Source: Paenibacillus_E qinlingensis (lineage in GTDB: Bacteria > Bacillota > Bacilli > Paenibacillales > NBRC-103111). From it: DNA of 64,000 nucleotides. Each line of letters begins with the position of its first letter. Within the stretch, counting starts at the first letter, position 1. The position numbers and the translations under genes were made by a program. Positions 14,835 through 23,653 of this stretch are shown piece by piece. The stretch is from positions 62,001-126,000 of the forward strand of contig NZ_JAQIVH010000015.1 in NCBI RefSeq assembly GCF_028746185.1, read 5' to 3'. The notes beneath the pieces are model-generated. The model made no database searches, was not told the origin of the DNA, and worked only from the letters and a program-made list of their open reading frames with translations.

Positions 14835-17093
14835 TTACTGCGAAGTCTTTTTGAGCTCTCTGTACTGACCAGGTGTCATACCTTCCAGCTTTCGGAAGTT
14901 GCGGATGAAATTTTGCGCATTCGTGTATTGCAAGCGTTCAGCAATCTCTGTGATTTTCATTTCCGTTCCACTGAGCCAGCTGATGGCCATGTCATGGCGG
15001 TAGCTGGCTAGATAATCACTGAAGTTCATCCCGGTTTCTTTCCGGAACATGCGGCGAATATAATGCGTGCTGTAATTCATCCGCAAGGCACACTGATCAA
15101 GTGTCAGGTCGCTGTCATAATACGCATGGACCAAATCCATGACCGAGCGGGAAATGCTTTTGCCTGACGATTCATGACGCTTGCGGACCAGCTCCATCAT
15201 CGGATGAATGATGTGTGATTTGAACCATCCTTCAATTTCTTGCGGCGTTTTGAGGCTGAACAGCTGCTCATATTCATTGCGTCCATCGTGAGAGAAGAGC
15301 TCCCCGGTATCCCCCATGTCATATACAATACGAGCTAGATCGGTCAACAGCATCGCGAAGGAGATGCGATACAGGTTAGGATCGGTTTCCACGCGGAGCA
15401 CCTCTTGAATGAACTGCTGGAGCAGCTCGCCAGCCTTGTCCTTTTCCAAAAAGGTAATGGCCTGCGTTAGCTCCGAAACGAGATGATGCGGATAATAATG
15501 ACGTGACGCTTGCTGCGGCTTCAGGTCATCTAGATGCAGAATGGCTTTCTCCCCGAGACGAATCCGATATTGCAGCGCTTCTTTAGCCTCAAGAAACGCA
15601 TGCGGCGTTTCATCTATGGCTTCATACGGGCGACTGATCCCGACGCTCACTTTAAGTTCCAGGAAATCGGCAGCCGCTTTCTGCACGGACTCGGCAAATT
15701 CACTCAACTGGCTAAGCAAATCCCGATGATTGTCCATTTCACTGCCCACCAGCGTCACTTGATAGTTACCAATCGGCATGGCGTGAATGCGGTGGGGATG
15801 CGGGATGAGCTCTGAGGCGATATTGTTGATCGCAAACAAGAGTAAATCCTGTTCACCGGGCTTGTAGCGCGTGTGCTCCAAGGTATCAATCTGCAAAACC
15901 ATGACGGCATAGCGCCGCCAAACGGGAATATGAAACTGACTTGCCTTTTCCTGCAGCTCCCCGCGATGCATCTCACCTTGAAACAGTTTTAACATGAAAT
16001 AATCAACAAGTTGGCCGAATTGGCTCTTCATTTGACCTTCCAGCTGTTCCTTGGATTGATGCAGAGATGCGAATTGAGTCCCAACCCACTGTAATTCATC
16101 CTTAACAACCGTTCCGCCGTTAGCTGGCTTACTGTGACGCATTGTAAACTCTACTAAGCTGCGTATAGGAACTGACATCCGTCTGGAACCCCAATAAGCT
16201 AGCAATGCTGTAAAAAGAAGCAGAAGCAGACAAGCTGTTAATGTAGCCCAGCCGATCGAGGCAGATTCCTTTTTCGCTTCTTCCAAAGGAATAATGGATA
16301 CATAGGTCCAGTTGTTATATCGGGATTGATTATAGATCACACTATACTCTTTACCTTGCAGCGTACTGTTGAAATAGCCCTGCATGCTGCCCGTATTCAG
16401 CAATTCCTGTGACCAAGACTCGGAGCGAACGCTTTGACCCGTTTTATTAGGATTACTGTCGATGATGACATTCATTTTGTCATCTAGAATCATGGTCTCG
16501 CGCGTCGAAAAACCGCCGGTCAACAACTTAGCCAGCTCTGAGTTGGATACATGGACGGACAAATAGCCCTTTTGTTCCGATCCTGTAGATGGAATGCTCT
16601 TGACTAGCTTAATACCAGAGAAGGTTGGTCCGGCATCCGGCACCCAACGTGAGTTATAAGCGGCGTTCACATTGCTAGTTTCCTTGGTCTTATCCGTCCC
16701 AAAGTAAAAGCCGCCGTCTTTGATATACCAGCCATTCTGAAGACTGTGCAATTCAACGGTTTTAACGCCTAGCTCATACGTTTGTACACCCAACAGTCCT
16801 TTGACGAGCAAATCAATGTCCTGGAAATCTTCAATGGCCAGTCGCTTCGCCACCGAATTAACAACTAACGGTGTTTCCGCGTAGCGCCCGGATACTTGAT
16901 CAATGACTTTAAGAATCTGTTCAACGCGGTTTTGGGACTGCTGCAAAATGAAAACGTTTGCTTCATTCACTTTGGTTTGGACCTTCGAGGTCGATTGGAA
17001 GAAAGAGTAGATACCCAATGATAGTAAGGGAATCGTACTGACCAATGTCGTGAATATCATCAATTTTAAGAAAAAAGAGTATCGCGGGAGCAT
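14835..17093 (-). CDS. Membrane-bound AraC-family regulator, module 1
   Basis: A 752-residue single-polypeptide sensor and regulator. A first transmembrane segment (about residues 9-31) and a second (about 275-297) flank an extracellular sensor domain of Cache-like layout. The cytosolic part holds a linker/GGDEF-like domain (VSVGISRPYE), and the C-terminus is an AraC double helix-turn-helix with YYDSDLTLDQCALRM, YIRRMFRKETGMNFSDYL and LQYTNAQNFIRNFRKLEGMTPGQYR. The start at 17093 is chosen for GGAGG five bases upstream. It likely senses an external sugar or the loaded binding protein and activates the adjacent transport operon, as YesN-like and LipO-linked regulators are thought to do. Own terminator downstream. 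Confidence 0.9.
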   Translation of the reverse strand: MLPRYSFFLKLMIFTTLVSTIPLLSLGIYSFFQSTSKVQTKVNEANVFILQQSQNRVEQILKVIDQVSGRYAETPLVVNSVAKRLAIEDFQDIDLLVKGLLGVQTYELGVKTVELHSLQNGWYIKDGGFYFGTDKTKETSNVNAAYNSRWVPDAGPTFSGIKLVKSIPSTGSEQKGYLSVHVSNSELAKLLTGGFSTRETMILDDKMNVIIDSNPNKTGQSVRSESWSQELLNTGSMQGYFNSTLQGKEYSVIYNQSRYNNWTYVSIIPLEEAKKESASIGWATLTACLLLLLFTALLAYWGSRRMSVPIRSLVEFTMRHSKPANGGTVVKDELQWVGTQFASLHQSKEQLEGQMKSQFGQLVDYFMLKLFQGEMHRGELQEKASQFHIPVWRRYAVMVLQIDTLEHTRYKPGEQDLLLFAINNIASELIPHPHRIHAMPIGNYQVTLVGSEMDNHRDLLSQLSEFAESVQKAAADFLELKVSVGISRPYEAIDETPHAFLEAKEALQYRIRLGEKAILHLDDLKPQQASRHYYPHHLVSELTQAITFLEKDKAGELLQQFIQEVLRVETDPNLYRISFAMLLTDLARIVYDMGDTGELFSHDGRNEYEQLFSLKTPQEIEGWFKSHIIHPMMELVRKRHESSGKSISRSVMDLVHAYYDSDLTLDQCALRMNYSTHYIRRMFRKETGMNFSDYLASYRHDMAISWLSGTEMKITEIAERLQYTNAQNFIRNFRKLEGMTPGQYRELKKTSQ

Positions 17094-17284
17094 AGCTTCC
17101 TCCGTACGTTGATATAATGCCTCCCATTGTAACATAATCGGGGACTATTCAGGAAATGCTTTTTAGGATAAAATTACCACTTGATCTCGAAGTGGATGAA
17201 AGGCGCAAGACCCATAAGAAGGACATGGAAACAATTTATAGAATCAATAAGGAGAATGTCATGTGGTAGGGATGTGATTGCAGC

Positions 17285-18337
17285 ATGGTGAAAATAAGAA
17301 AGTCTGACCATATCTTAGAAATTGCATATAGCTGTGTACGTTGGTTTCTTCTTGTTACCACATCTTATGTGTATTTGAACTATTACTATAGCGCCTCGCA
17401 GAGCCTATCTCTTTTTTGGAGCATGCTGGCAGTCGCTATTCTCTATATGGCAACTACGGAAGTGGCGCTGCATTTTACGCCTATCGCTTCACGCTTTTAT
17501 CGCACGGTGACGCGCTTGGGTGTCGTTATGGATTACTTCTCGTTTATCGTCATTATTGCGCTCACAGATGGCACACATAGTCCACTTCTCCCAATAGCTT
17601 ACTTGGTCATTCTTCATGCTTCGTTATACTGGAGTTTCCGTGGATCCATGGTGGCGACGGGGATGATCATCATCGGATATTGTTTCATAGTTGATCTGGT
17701 GGATGGTGGATTTCAGCTAGACGACTATCCCCGACACTTTTTTAATTTTGCCTTCCTGTTAATGTTTGGTTTCATTGGGGGCATCCTTGTAGCAAGGGAG
17801 CGAAAGCATTTTGTCGAGAAAGGTATTTTTGAAAATTTAGCGAAGCAGGATTACTTAACTGGACTATATAACCATCGAAGCTTTCAAGAACACATGCGAG
17901 AAGCTATCGCAGGCAAACAACCCATTACACTTCTGATGGGGGATATTGACTATTTTAAGCAAATTAATGATCGCTATGGTCATCAAGCAGGAGATATGGT
18001 TTTGAGGGAGATCGGCAGCCTATTGGAGACGTCCATCCCACATACTCAAGGTAGGGCTTTCCGTTATGGTGGTGAAGAATTTGCGGTTATTTTTTATACA
18101 GATAGTCAGCCTAGAGCGACGGAACTATATGAAATATTTCTGGAGAGGCTCCGAGGCAAGGTATTTGAGCATGGCAAAGATGCGTTTCAAGTTACGATGA
18201 GCTTCGGGGCTGCACGCCGTGATCGGGGACAAGGGAAATCGGAATTGGTCGCCGCGGCCGATCAGTTACTGTATGAAGCCAAGACACATGGCAAAAACCA
18301 ACTGCTATGGGGTCATGTAGAAGGGATGAAGAAATAG
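17285..18337 (+). CDS. Membrane diguanylate cyclase (GGDEF)
   Basis: A 350-residue protein: about six hydrophobic segments in the first 170 residues, then a GGDEF domain (about 185-345) with DYLTGLYNHRSF, GDIDYFKQINDRYGH and the active-site signature GGEEF. It should make cyclic di-GMP from GTP. The RxxD inhibitory motif normally just upstream of the signature is absent (HTQG stands there), so product feedback of the usual type is not expected. Convergence with other genes is absent; a VOC-type gene follows after 2 bp and is probably in the same transcript. Confidence 0.92.
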   Translation: MVKIRKSDHILEIAYSCVRWFLLVTTSYVYLNYYYSASQSLSLFWSMLAVAILYMATTEVALHFTPIASRFYRTVTRLGVVMDYFSFIVIIALTDGTHSPLLPIAYLVILHASLYWSFRGSMVATGMIIIGYCFIVDLVDGGFQLDDYPRHFFNFAFLLMFGFIGGILVARERKHFVEKGIFENLAKQDYLTGLYNHRSFQEHMREAIAGKQPITLLMGDIDYFKQINDRYGHQAGDMVLREIGSLLETSIPHTQGRAFRYGGEEFAVIFYTDSQPRATELYEIFLERLRGKVFEHGKDAFQVTMSFGAARRDRGQGKSELVAAADQLLYEAKTHGKNQLLWGHVEGMKK

Positions 18338-18339
18338 CG

Positions 18340-18735
18340 ATGGCAACCTTATCTCCTTATATTTATAGTACTGATGCGAGAAGGCAGGCAGATTTTTATG
18401 TAGGCGTGTTTGGCGGTGAAATTATTAGCATCCAGTCTTACGGGGATCTTCCTGGGATGGAAGAGTCGAAGAAGCACTTGGTTATGCACTTGGAACTGCA
18501 GGCGCTGGGCTTGCGATTTTTCATGGCAGATGCAGGCACAGATGCCAATGATCGAGGGATGGCCATGGATCTAGCGCTCACCTTCAAGGATGAGGAGGAG
18601 GCGCGCACGATTTATGATGGTCTAGCAGTTGATGGCGAAGTTATCATGCCATTTGAACGCATGTTCTGGGGCACGATGCTAGGTCGTGTGCGAGATCGTT
18701 ACGGAGTCATGTGGCAGGTGGCCACCGAATCCTAA
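18340..18735 (+). CDS. VOC/PhnB-like glyoxalase-fold protein
   Basis: A 131-residue protein of the PhnB-like branch of the vicinal oxygen chelate fold, recognisable from SPYIYSTDARRQADFYVGVFGGE at its start and GRVRDRYGVMWQV at its end. Members of this branch often lack a full metal site, and the function is generally unknown. It starts two bases after the diguanylate cyclase stop, so translational coupling is likely. The frame can be extended back into the cyclase gene but the family's N-terminus fits the ATG at 18340. Confidence 0.85.
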   Translation: MATLSPYIYSTDARRQADFYVGVFGGEIISIQSYGDLPGMEESKKHLVMHLELQALGLRFFMADAGTDANDRGMAMDLALTFKDEEEARTIYDGLAVDGEVIMPFERMFWGTMLGRVRDRYGVMWQVATES

Positions 18736-18746
18736 ATAGAAACAAG

Positions 18747-18796
18747 AGAGCTCCTTTGTGAGAAGCCGTATGGCTTTCGTGAGGGAGCTTTTTATT
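18747..18796 (+). terminator. Terminator after the cyclase-VOC pair
   Basis: GAGCTCC...GGGAGCT outer stem and GAGAAGCC/GGCTTTC inner stem with loop GTAT, ending in TTTTT. Confidence 0.88.
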
Positions 18797-18859
18797 ACCC
18801 TCTCCGATACTCCTCTCCACTAACTCTCGATTTATCGCACTCTCCCACGACTGGTATAA

Positions 18860-19047
18860 TTTTAATGGACATAGCCGCTGCTATTGGGACAAATTCAGAG
18901 GGATTCCACATTTAACGGACACAGGCGCCGCTATTAGCGTGTTTGTAGGCAAAGTTGGACCCTAATTAGAAGAATAACGGCCGTGTTGTCCGTTAGGACA
19001 TGCAAATCCAGCTCAATGACCGATTAACGTCATCTGTGTCCGTTAGG
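18860..19047. repeat. Four-palindrome intergenic element, family B
   Basis: Four units are centred near 18873, 18923, 18985 and 19035, spacing 50, 62, 50. Units 1 and 2 read TAAYGGACA...GCTATT. Units 3 and 4 are reversed (AATAACG/ATTAACG...TGTCCGTTA). The core sequence is unrelated to family A but the register is the same. It lies in the 486-bp gap between the VOC gene terminator and bmrA; the rest of that gap (19048-19205) shows only the bmrA leader. Confidence 0.82.
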
Positions 19048-19221
19048 CGTGGAAGGGAGGTGAATATTGGGGGATTCGCCCCCCCAGAGCTATCATTCCG
19101 CCCGCAGACCGATTCGAACGCGTTTATATTCTGTTTAAAATAGGGGAGTATGATCATATCCATTGGTAGATAACAACGTACACACGGAATCACATCCGAT
19201 CGGGTAAAGGAGTAGAGATAG

Positions 19222-21012
19222 ATGGCTATGAAGACAAAGAACGAACAACCGAAACAAAAAAGCAATTGGCGGGGATTTTTCCGCTTGATGATGAGTGCGA
19301 ATCCACCTAAGCTTTTATTAAGTATTGCACTGGGGTTAAGTGTGATTGCCACGCTGGTGTCGTTGGTGATCCCGCTATTTACGAAAAACGTGGTTGATAA
19401 TTTCTCGATCTCATCCCTAAATTGGTGGCAAATTAGCGGGATGGCTCTTGCGTTCATCGCATCAGCGGTAGCTTCAGGTGTAGCTACGTATCTCCTTAAC
19501 TATTCGGGACAGCGCGTAGTGGCTGGTATCCGAGATCGCTTATGGAAGAAGCTGCTCGTGCTGCCGGTCCGCTACTATGATAATCATCAAACAGGAGACA
19601 CCATCTCCCGAATGACGAACGACACCGCAATTATTAAAGGGCTCATTGCTGAGCATATGGCTGGTTTTATCACAGGGACCATCTCTATTATCGGTTCGAT
19701 CATCGTGCTCTTATATATGGATTGGAAAATGACGCTGATCATGTTTAGCATATTCCCGATTGCGTTTCTTATCCTTTTTCCATTGGGGATGCAAATGTAC
19801 AAAATTTCTAAAGGCATGCAAGCCGAAACGGCCAACTTCACGTCTGTGTTGAATCGGGTTTTATCAGAAATTCGCTTAGTGAAGGCTGCTAATGCAGAGC
19901 CTGTGGAGTACAAAGAAGGTAGCACAGGGATCCAGACGTTGTTCAAATTTGGGTTAAAAGAAGGCAAAATTCAAGCGCTGATGTCCCCGCTAATTATGTT
20001 TGTCATGCTGATGATGTTCGTCGTCCTCTTCGGTTATGGTGGCACACGGGTAGCATCAGGAGCGATCTCAGCTGGCCAGTTGGTAGCTTTCATGCTGTAT
20101 TTATTCCAAATCGTAATGCCTATTACGCAAATTACACAATTTTTCACGCAAACGCAGAAAGCGATGGGCGCAACAGATACCATTCTCAAGGTCCTGGATC
20201 ATGAAGAGGAGGATCCACACGCAGGTTTAGCCGTCAAGGATGCTTCCCAATCCCTGAATTTCGAGAACGTATCGTTTGGTTATAAAGAGGGCGAATCGGT
20301 TCTCAAGGACGTTAGCTTTACGATGGAAGCGGGGAAGGTTACCGCGATTGTAGGACCAAGCGGAAGCGGGAAGACGACGATGTTCTCGTTGCTGGAGCGT
20401 TTTTATTCGCAGCAGGAAGGTAACATCTCGTTAGGCGACGCTAGTATTGGTCAGTACTCACTCGTGTCCTGGCGCAGCCAGATCGGCTATGTATCACAGG
20501 AAAGTCCGCTTATTGCGGGGACGATTCGGGACAATATCTGTTATGGCTTGCAGCATGAAGTGACGGAAGAAGCGCTGAAGCGAGCTTCCGAAATGGCCTA
20601 TGCAGATGGTTTCATTGAAGAGCTTCCGCAGAAGTATGACACGGAAGTCGGAGAGCGCGGGATTAAGCTATCAGGCGGACAGCGCCAACGGATTGCTATT
20701 GCCAGAGCGCTGTTGCGCGATCCGAAGATTCTCATGCTGGACGAAGCCACGTCGAGTCTGGACAGCAAGTCGGAGGTCGTGGTGCAGCAAGCGCTGCAGA
20801 ATTTGATGCAAGGACGTACAACGCTAGTCATTGCCCATCGGTTATCCACGGTTGTGGACGCCGATCAGATCGTGTTCCTCGATAAAGGTGTCGTCACAGG
20901 CCGCGGCACGCACCAGGAGCTCATCGAGTCGCATGAGATGTATCGCGAATTTGCAACGCAGCAGTTGCAGATACAAGAGCAGCTAATCGCGGAGCATTCC
21001 CCTATGGCATAA
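19222..21012 (+). CDS. bmrA: ABC multidrug exporter, BmrA-type
   Basis: A 596-residue half-transporter that should work as a homodimer, exporting hydrophobic drugs using ATP. The N-terminal half holds six transmembrane helices. The nucleotide-binding domain has Walker A GPSGSGKT, signature LSGGQRQRIAIARALL, Walker B ILMLDEATSSLDS and H-loop IAHRLSTV. Similarity to B. subtilis BmrA runs end to end, including SQESPLIAGTIRDNICYGL and EVGERGIKLSGGQ. AAAGGAG nine bases before the ATG. Monocistronic. No regulator gene adjoins it. Confidence 0.94.
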   Translation: MAMKTKNEQPKQKSNWRGFFRLMMSANPPKLLLSIALGLSVIATLVSLVIPLFTKNVVDNFSISSLNWWQISGMALAFIASAVASGVATYLLNYSGQRVVAGIRDRLWKKLLVLPVRYYDNHQTGDTISRMTNDTAIIKGLIAEHMAGFITGTISIIGSIIVLLYMDWKMTLIMFSIFPIAFLILFPLGMQMYKISKGMQAETANFTSVLNRVLSEIRLVKAANAEPVEYKEGSTGIQTLFKFGLKEGKIQALMSPLIMFVMLMMFVVLFGYGGTRVASGAISAGQLVAFMLYLFQIVMPITQITQFFTQTQKAMGATDTILKVLDHEEEDPHAGLAVKDASQSLNFENVSFGYKEGESVLKDVSFTMEAGKVTAIVGPSGSGKTTMFSLLERFYSQQEGNISLGDASIGQYSLVSWRSQIGYVSQESPLIAGTIRDNICYGLQHEVTEEALKRASEMAYADGFIEELPQKYDTEVGERGIKLSGGQRQRIAIARALLRDPKILMLDEATSSLDSKSEVVVQQALQNLMQGRTTLVIAHRLSTVVDADQIVFLDKGVVTGRGTHQELIESHEMYREFATQQLQIQEQLIAEHSPMA

Positions 21013-21024
21013 GGAAAGTGAATA

Positions 21025-21069
21025 GAAACGAGCAGAACGACTTTACTTAGTCGCTCTGCTCGTTTTTCA
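21025..21069. terminator. Bidirectional terminator after bmrA and the AraC gene
   Basis: AACGAGCAGA pairs with TCTGCTCGTT, with an inner GACT/AGTC stem. T run on the + strand and A run on the other side. It overlaps the last codons of the convergent AraC gene. Confidence 0.87.
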
Positions 21070-23323
21070 TTTCTTTGCGATATTGGCCAGGGGGTATGCC
21101 GACCACCTTTTTAAAAATTCGTGAGAAGTTCTGAGCGTTACTATATTGCAGCCGCGATGCGATTTCTTCAATATTCATTTCCGTGTGCTTCAGCCAGTTT
21201 TGTGCTTTATCGATTCGGCTAATAAGCACAAGATCAGAGTAAGTGGCCTCATGCACTTCCTTTAGTGCTTGTCTGACGATGGAGGCGGGGACATTCGCTA
21301 TTTTACATAAATCTTCAAGCCTAGGATCCTCCTCATTATGCGCTTCTATATACGCGATCGTTTGCTGGGCGACCCTCTGCATATGCTCGTTATGCGTAAG
21401 CTTAAGGCTTTCGATTAACAGGGCGATGACATCGAACTTCAAGCACGCAATCCAATCTTCTAGTGTGGCTAATTGAGATAATTTGTTCATAAATAGCTCG
21501 GTGGAGGCGTGACGCTTGGTTTTGTTAATCGTCCAGTAAATAGATAGAATCATTTCTGTCAGTTTATTATGCAACCAGTGATAGTTCAGTGTCCTGATCC
21601 CTTGCAGCATGTTCAACCGATCCGCATAAGAATAAGCCAATTCGAGATCCCAAGCCTGAATCGCGTATATAATATCGTTCTCTAGCTCGCGAAACAACAC
21701 CGGCAGCGGTTCAGCGTCGAGGCTTCCAGTTTCGGGTTCACCACGATAGGCTTCGAAAGGAATAACTTCATTAGCGCCTGCCACAAGCTTATGTTTGAGC
21801 GTTGCTTCCGCTTCTTCGGAAGCAATCCCTAGATAGGCGTAGTCCTTTCTTACCAAACTAATCCCAATCGATACAGTGAAGGGGAAATACTGTTTAATAA
21901 AATCCCGCATGATTTCCGCGTAATGAAGGAACTGCTGCTGTGCCTCCCCGATGACAGACTCCTCTAACGAAAATAGTGCTAGGAACCGGCCCTCTCCATG
22001 CTCCGTGACGACACCAGTGCCATGTTCGTCCATCACCTCTTTGATCACCTTAGAAATCCCGTAACGGAAATAATAGAGATCGACGTCCGTGTACAAATCC
22101 ATCATGCTCTTGTATTGATCGATTTCTATACAAAAACAGCTGTAAGCGCCCTGATACAATTGGATGTGATATTGCTCCAGTCGGTTCCTATCCTCTTGCG
22201 ATCGCAAACCCTTGCGGAGCATATTGCGAATAAACAAGTCTCGAACCTCCGGCCGCCATGCATTGACCTGCACATTTAATTCGTCGCGTGATTCCTTGAT
22301 TTGATGCATTTTTTCGTAAATCGCACCAAACTCATCAAGTTGTTCCCCTGGATGCCGTTGGACATCCTTACGCTCCGTTGTGCTGGAGGTGTCGTTGACC
22401 AGCTTAACAATGTCGCTCCAGCCTCTCCATAAGCGATTGGTTGTCAAAAAGGCGCCGATAGCAGCAACCGCAAGTAAGCATCCAGCAAGTAGGAAAGCGA
22501 GATTGCGAATCCGATTTATTTTAGTGAAGAACTCGTCATTCATAATAGCAAACCCAAAAACCCATCCATTATTGGAGGCTTTTAATTGAGTAATAAACAA
22601 GTGGGATGAAGCGAAGCTCTCGTCTTGACGAGAGGGTGACAACCCCGCCAACAGTTGTTCTTTCGAAAGCTTGCCGCGGTTCTGCATCAATACCCCATCT
22701 TGATCGAGAATGAAATAGTTTCCCTTCACATTGTCATAGGTACCCAGAATATGGTCGAAGAATCGTTGGTTAATATGAAATAAAATATAAGCCGTCTTCT
22801 CCTCTTGAAAAATCGGCAGCTTTCGCACATACACACTGGTCGGAGATTGATTGACCGGAATTGTGAAAAAAGCCTTCTCGGTATGGAGACTCTCGAATTT
22901 GGCGATAACCTCGGCATATTCGTCCTGCGCGGCAGTGACCTGCTGGCTGGTGCCGATCAGCTTTTTATCCCCAACACTATACAGGGCTACATTATCCACA
23001 TCATCAATAGAGGAATACATCCGTACGATCGTATCTCGGAGCGTCACCAGGTCGAGCTTCTGATTCAGTCCATTTAGTTTAGAAAAGGTTTCTAAGGCAG
23101 GCAGTTTTTCGAACTGTAGAACGGCTTGATCCATTTGTTTGAAATAGCTTTCTACCCGATCCTGCGTACGCAGTAAGGACACCTTGTATGCGTTTTGCGC
23201 TTCTTCCGTCAAGGTGCCCGTCGCCACGCGGTACATGACAAATCCCATGACTGTCATACATATGGAAGCTACAAGCAGCATCATGATGAGGGTCTGAGCT
23301 TTCTTAGAGCGTTGCAGCCGCAT
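21047..23323 (-). CDS. Membrane-bound AraC-family regulator, module 2
   Basis: A 758-residue protein with the same plan as the module 1 regulator: transmembrane segments near residues 10-32 and 282-303 around an extracellular sensor, a degenerate GGDEF-like region (VSIGISLVRKDYAYLG), and a C-terminal AraC HTH pair (LEDLCKIANVPASIVRQAL; LQYSNAQNFSRIFKKVVGIP). ATG with AAAGGAG upstream. It is divergent from the lipoprotein gene across a 330-bp control region and is the probable activator of module 2. The HTH half is closer to its paralogue than the sensor half, so the two probably see different ligands. Confidence 0.9.
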   Translation of the reverse strand: MRLQRSKKAQTLIMMLLVASICMTVMGFVMYRVATGTLTEEAQNAYKVSLLRTQDRVESYFKQMDQAVLQFEKLPALETFSKLNGLNQKLDLVTLRDTIVRMYSSIDDVDNVALYSVGDKKLIGTSQQVTAAQDEYAEVIAKFESLHTEKAFFTIPVNQSPTSVYVRKLPIFQEEKTAYILFHINQRFFDHILGTYDNVKGNYFILDQDGVLMQNRGKLSKEQLLAGLSPSRQDESFASSHLFITQLKASNNGWVFGFAIMNDEFFTKINRIRNLAFLLAGCLLAVAAIGAFLTTNRLWRGWSDIVKLVNDTSSTTERKDVQRHPGEQLDEFGAIYEKMHQIKESRDELNVQVNAWRPEVRDLFIRNMLRKGLRSQEDRNRLEQYHIQLYQGAYSCFCIEIDQYKSMMDLYTDVDLYYFRYGISKVIKEVMDEHGTGVVTEHGEGRFLALFSLEESVIGEAQQQFLHYAEIMRDFIKQYFPFTVSIGISLVRKDYAYLGIASEEAEATLKHKLVAGANEVIPFEAYRGEPETGSLDAEPLPVLFRELENDIIYAIQAWDLELAYSYADRLNMLQGIRTLNYHWLHNKLTEMILSIYWTINKTKRHASTELFMNKLSQLATLEDWIACLKFDVIALLIESLKLTHNEHMQRVAQQTIAYIEAHNEEDPRLEDLCKIANVPASIVRQALKEVHEATYSDLVLISRIDKAQNWLKHTEMNIEEIASRLQYSNAQNFSRIFKKVVGIPPGQYRKEMKNEQSD

Positions 23324-23653
23324 GGTGGAATGACTCCTTTCTACTAGTGAACATATCTTTGGTGCCGATAAGCAATCTTAATAAAATCATTATATAGAAG
23401 GCAGGCCGGAAGTGAATTAATCATTTCTCGAAATCTTCGTTTTTGCAAAATGACACCCTCGCGGAATCAGCATAGTGGGCGTCATTTATTCGATACGGCA
23501 ATGGTCTTTTCCTAAAAATTCGGACTCCGCAACTGATTATTGATGCATCTCAAGCAGCAGGCCTATACTGTGGGAGTGCACAGCTTCACCAGATCTGCGT
23601 TATCATGAACATCCATTACACATGGCTATAGGAATGAAGGGAGTCTGAAATAA
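23324..23653. promoter_or_regulatory. Divergent control region of sugar module 2, with promoter at 23540-23569
   Basis: For the rightward operon TTGATG (23540-23545) and TATACT (23564-23569) are 18 bp apart. CTGATTATTGA overlaps the -35 and matches the module 1 promoter. Upstream, TTTTTGCAAAATGACAC near 23450 could be an activator site but is not shown to be. No coding potential was seen. Confidence 0.55.
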
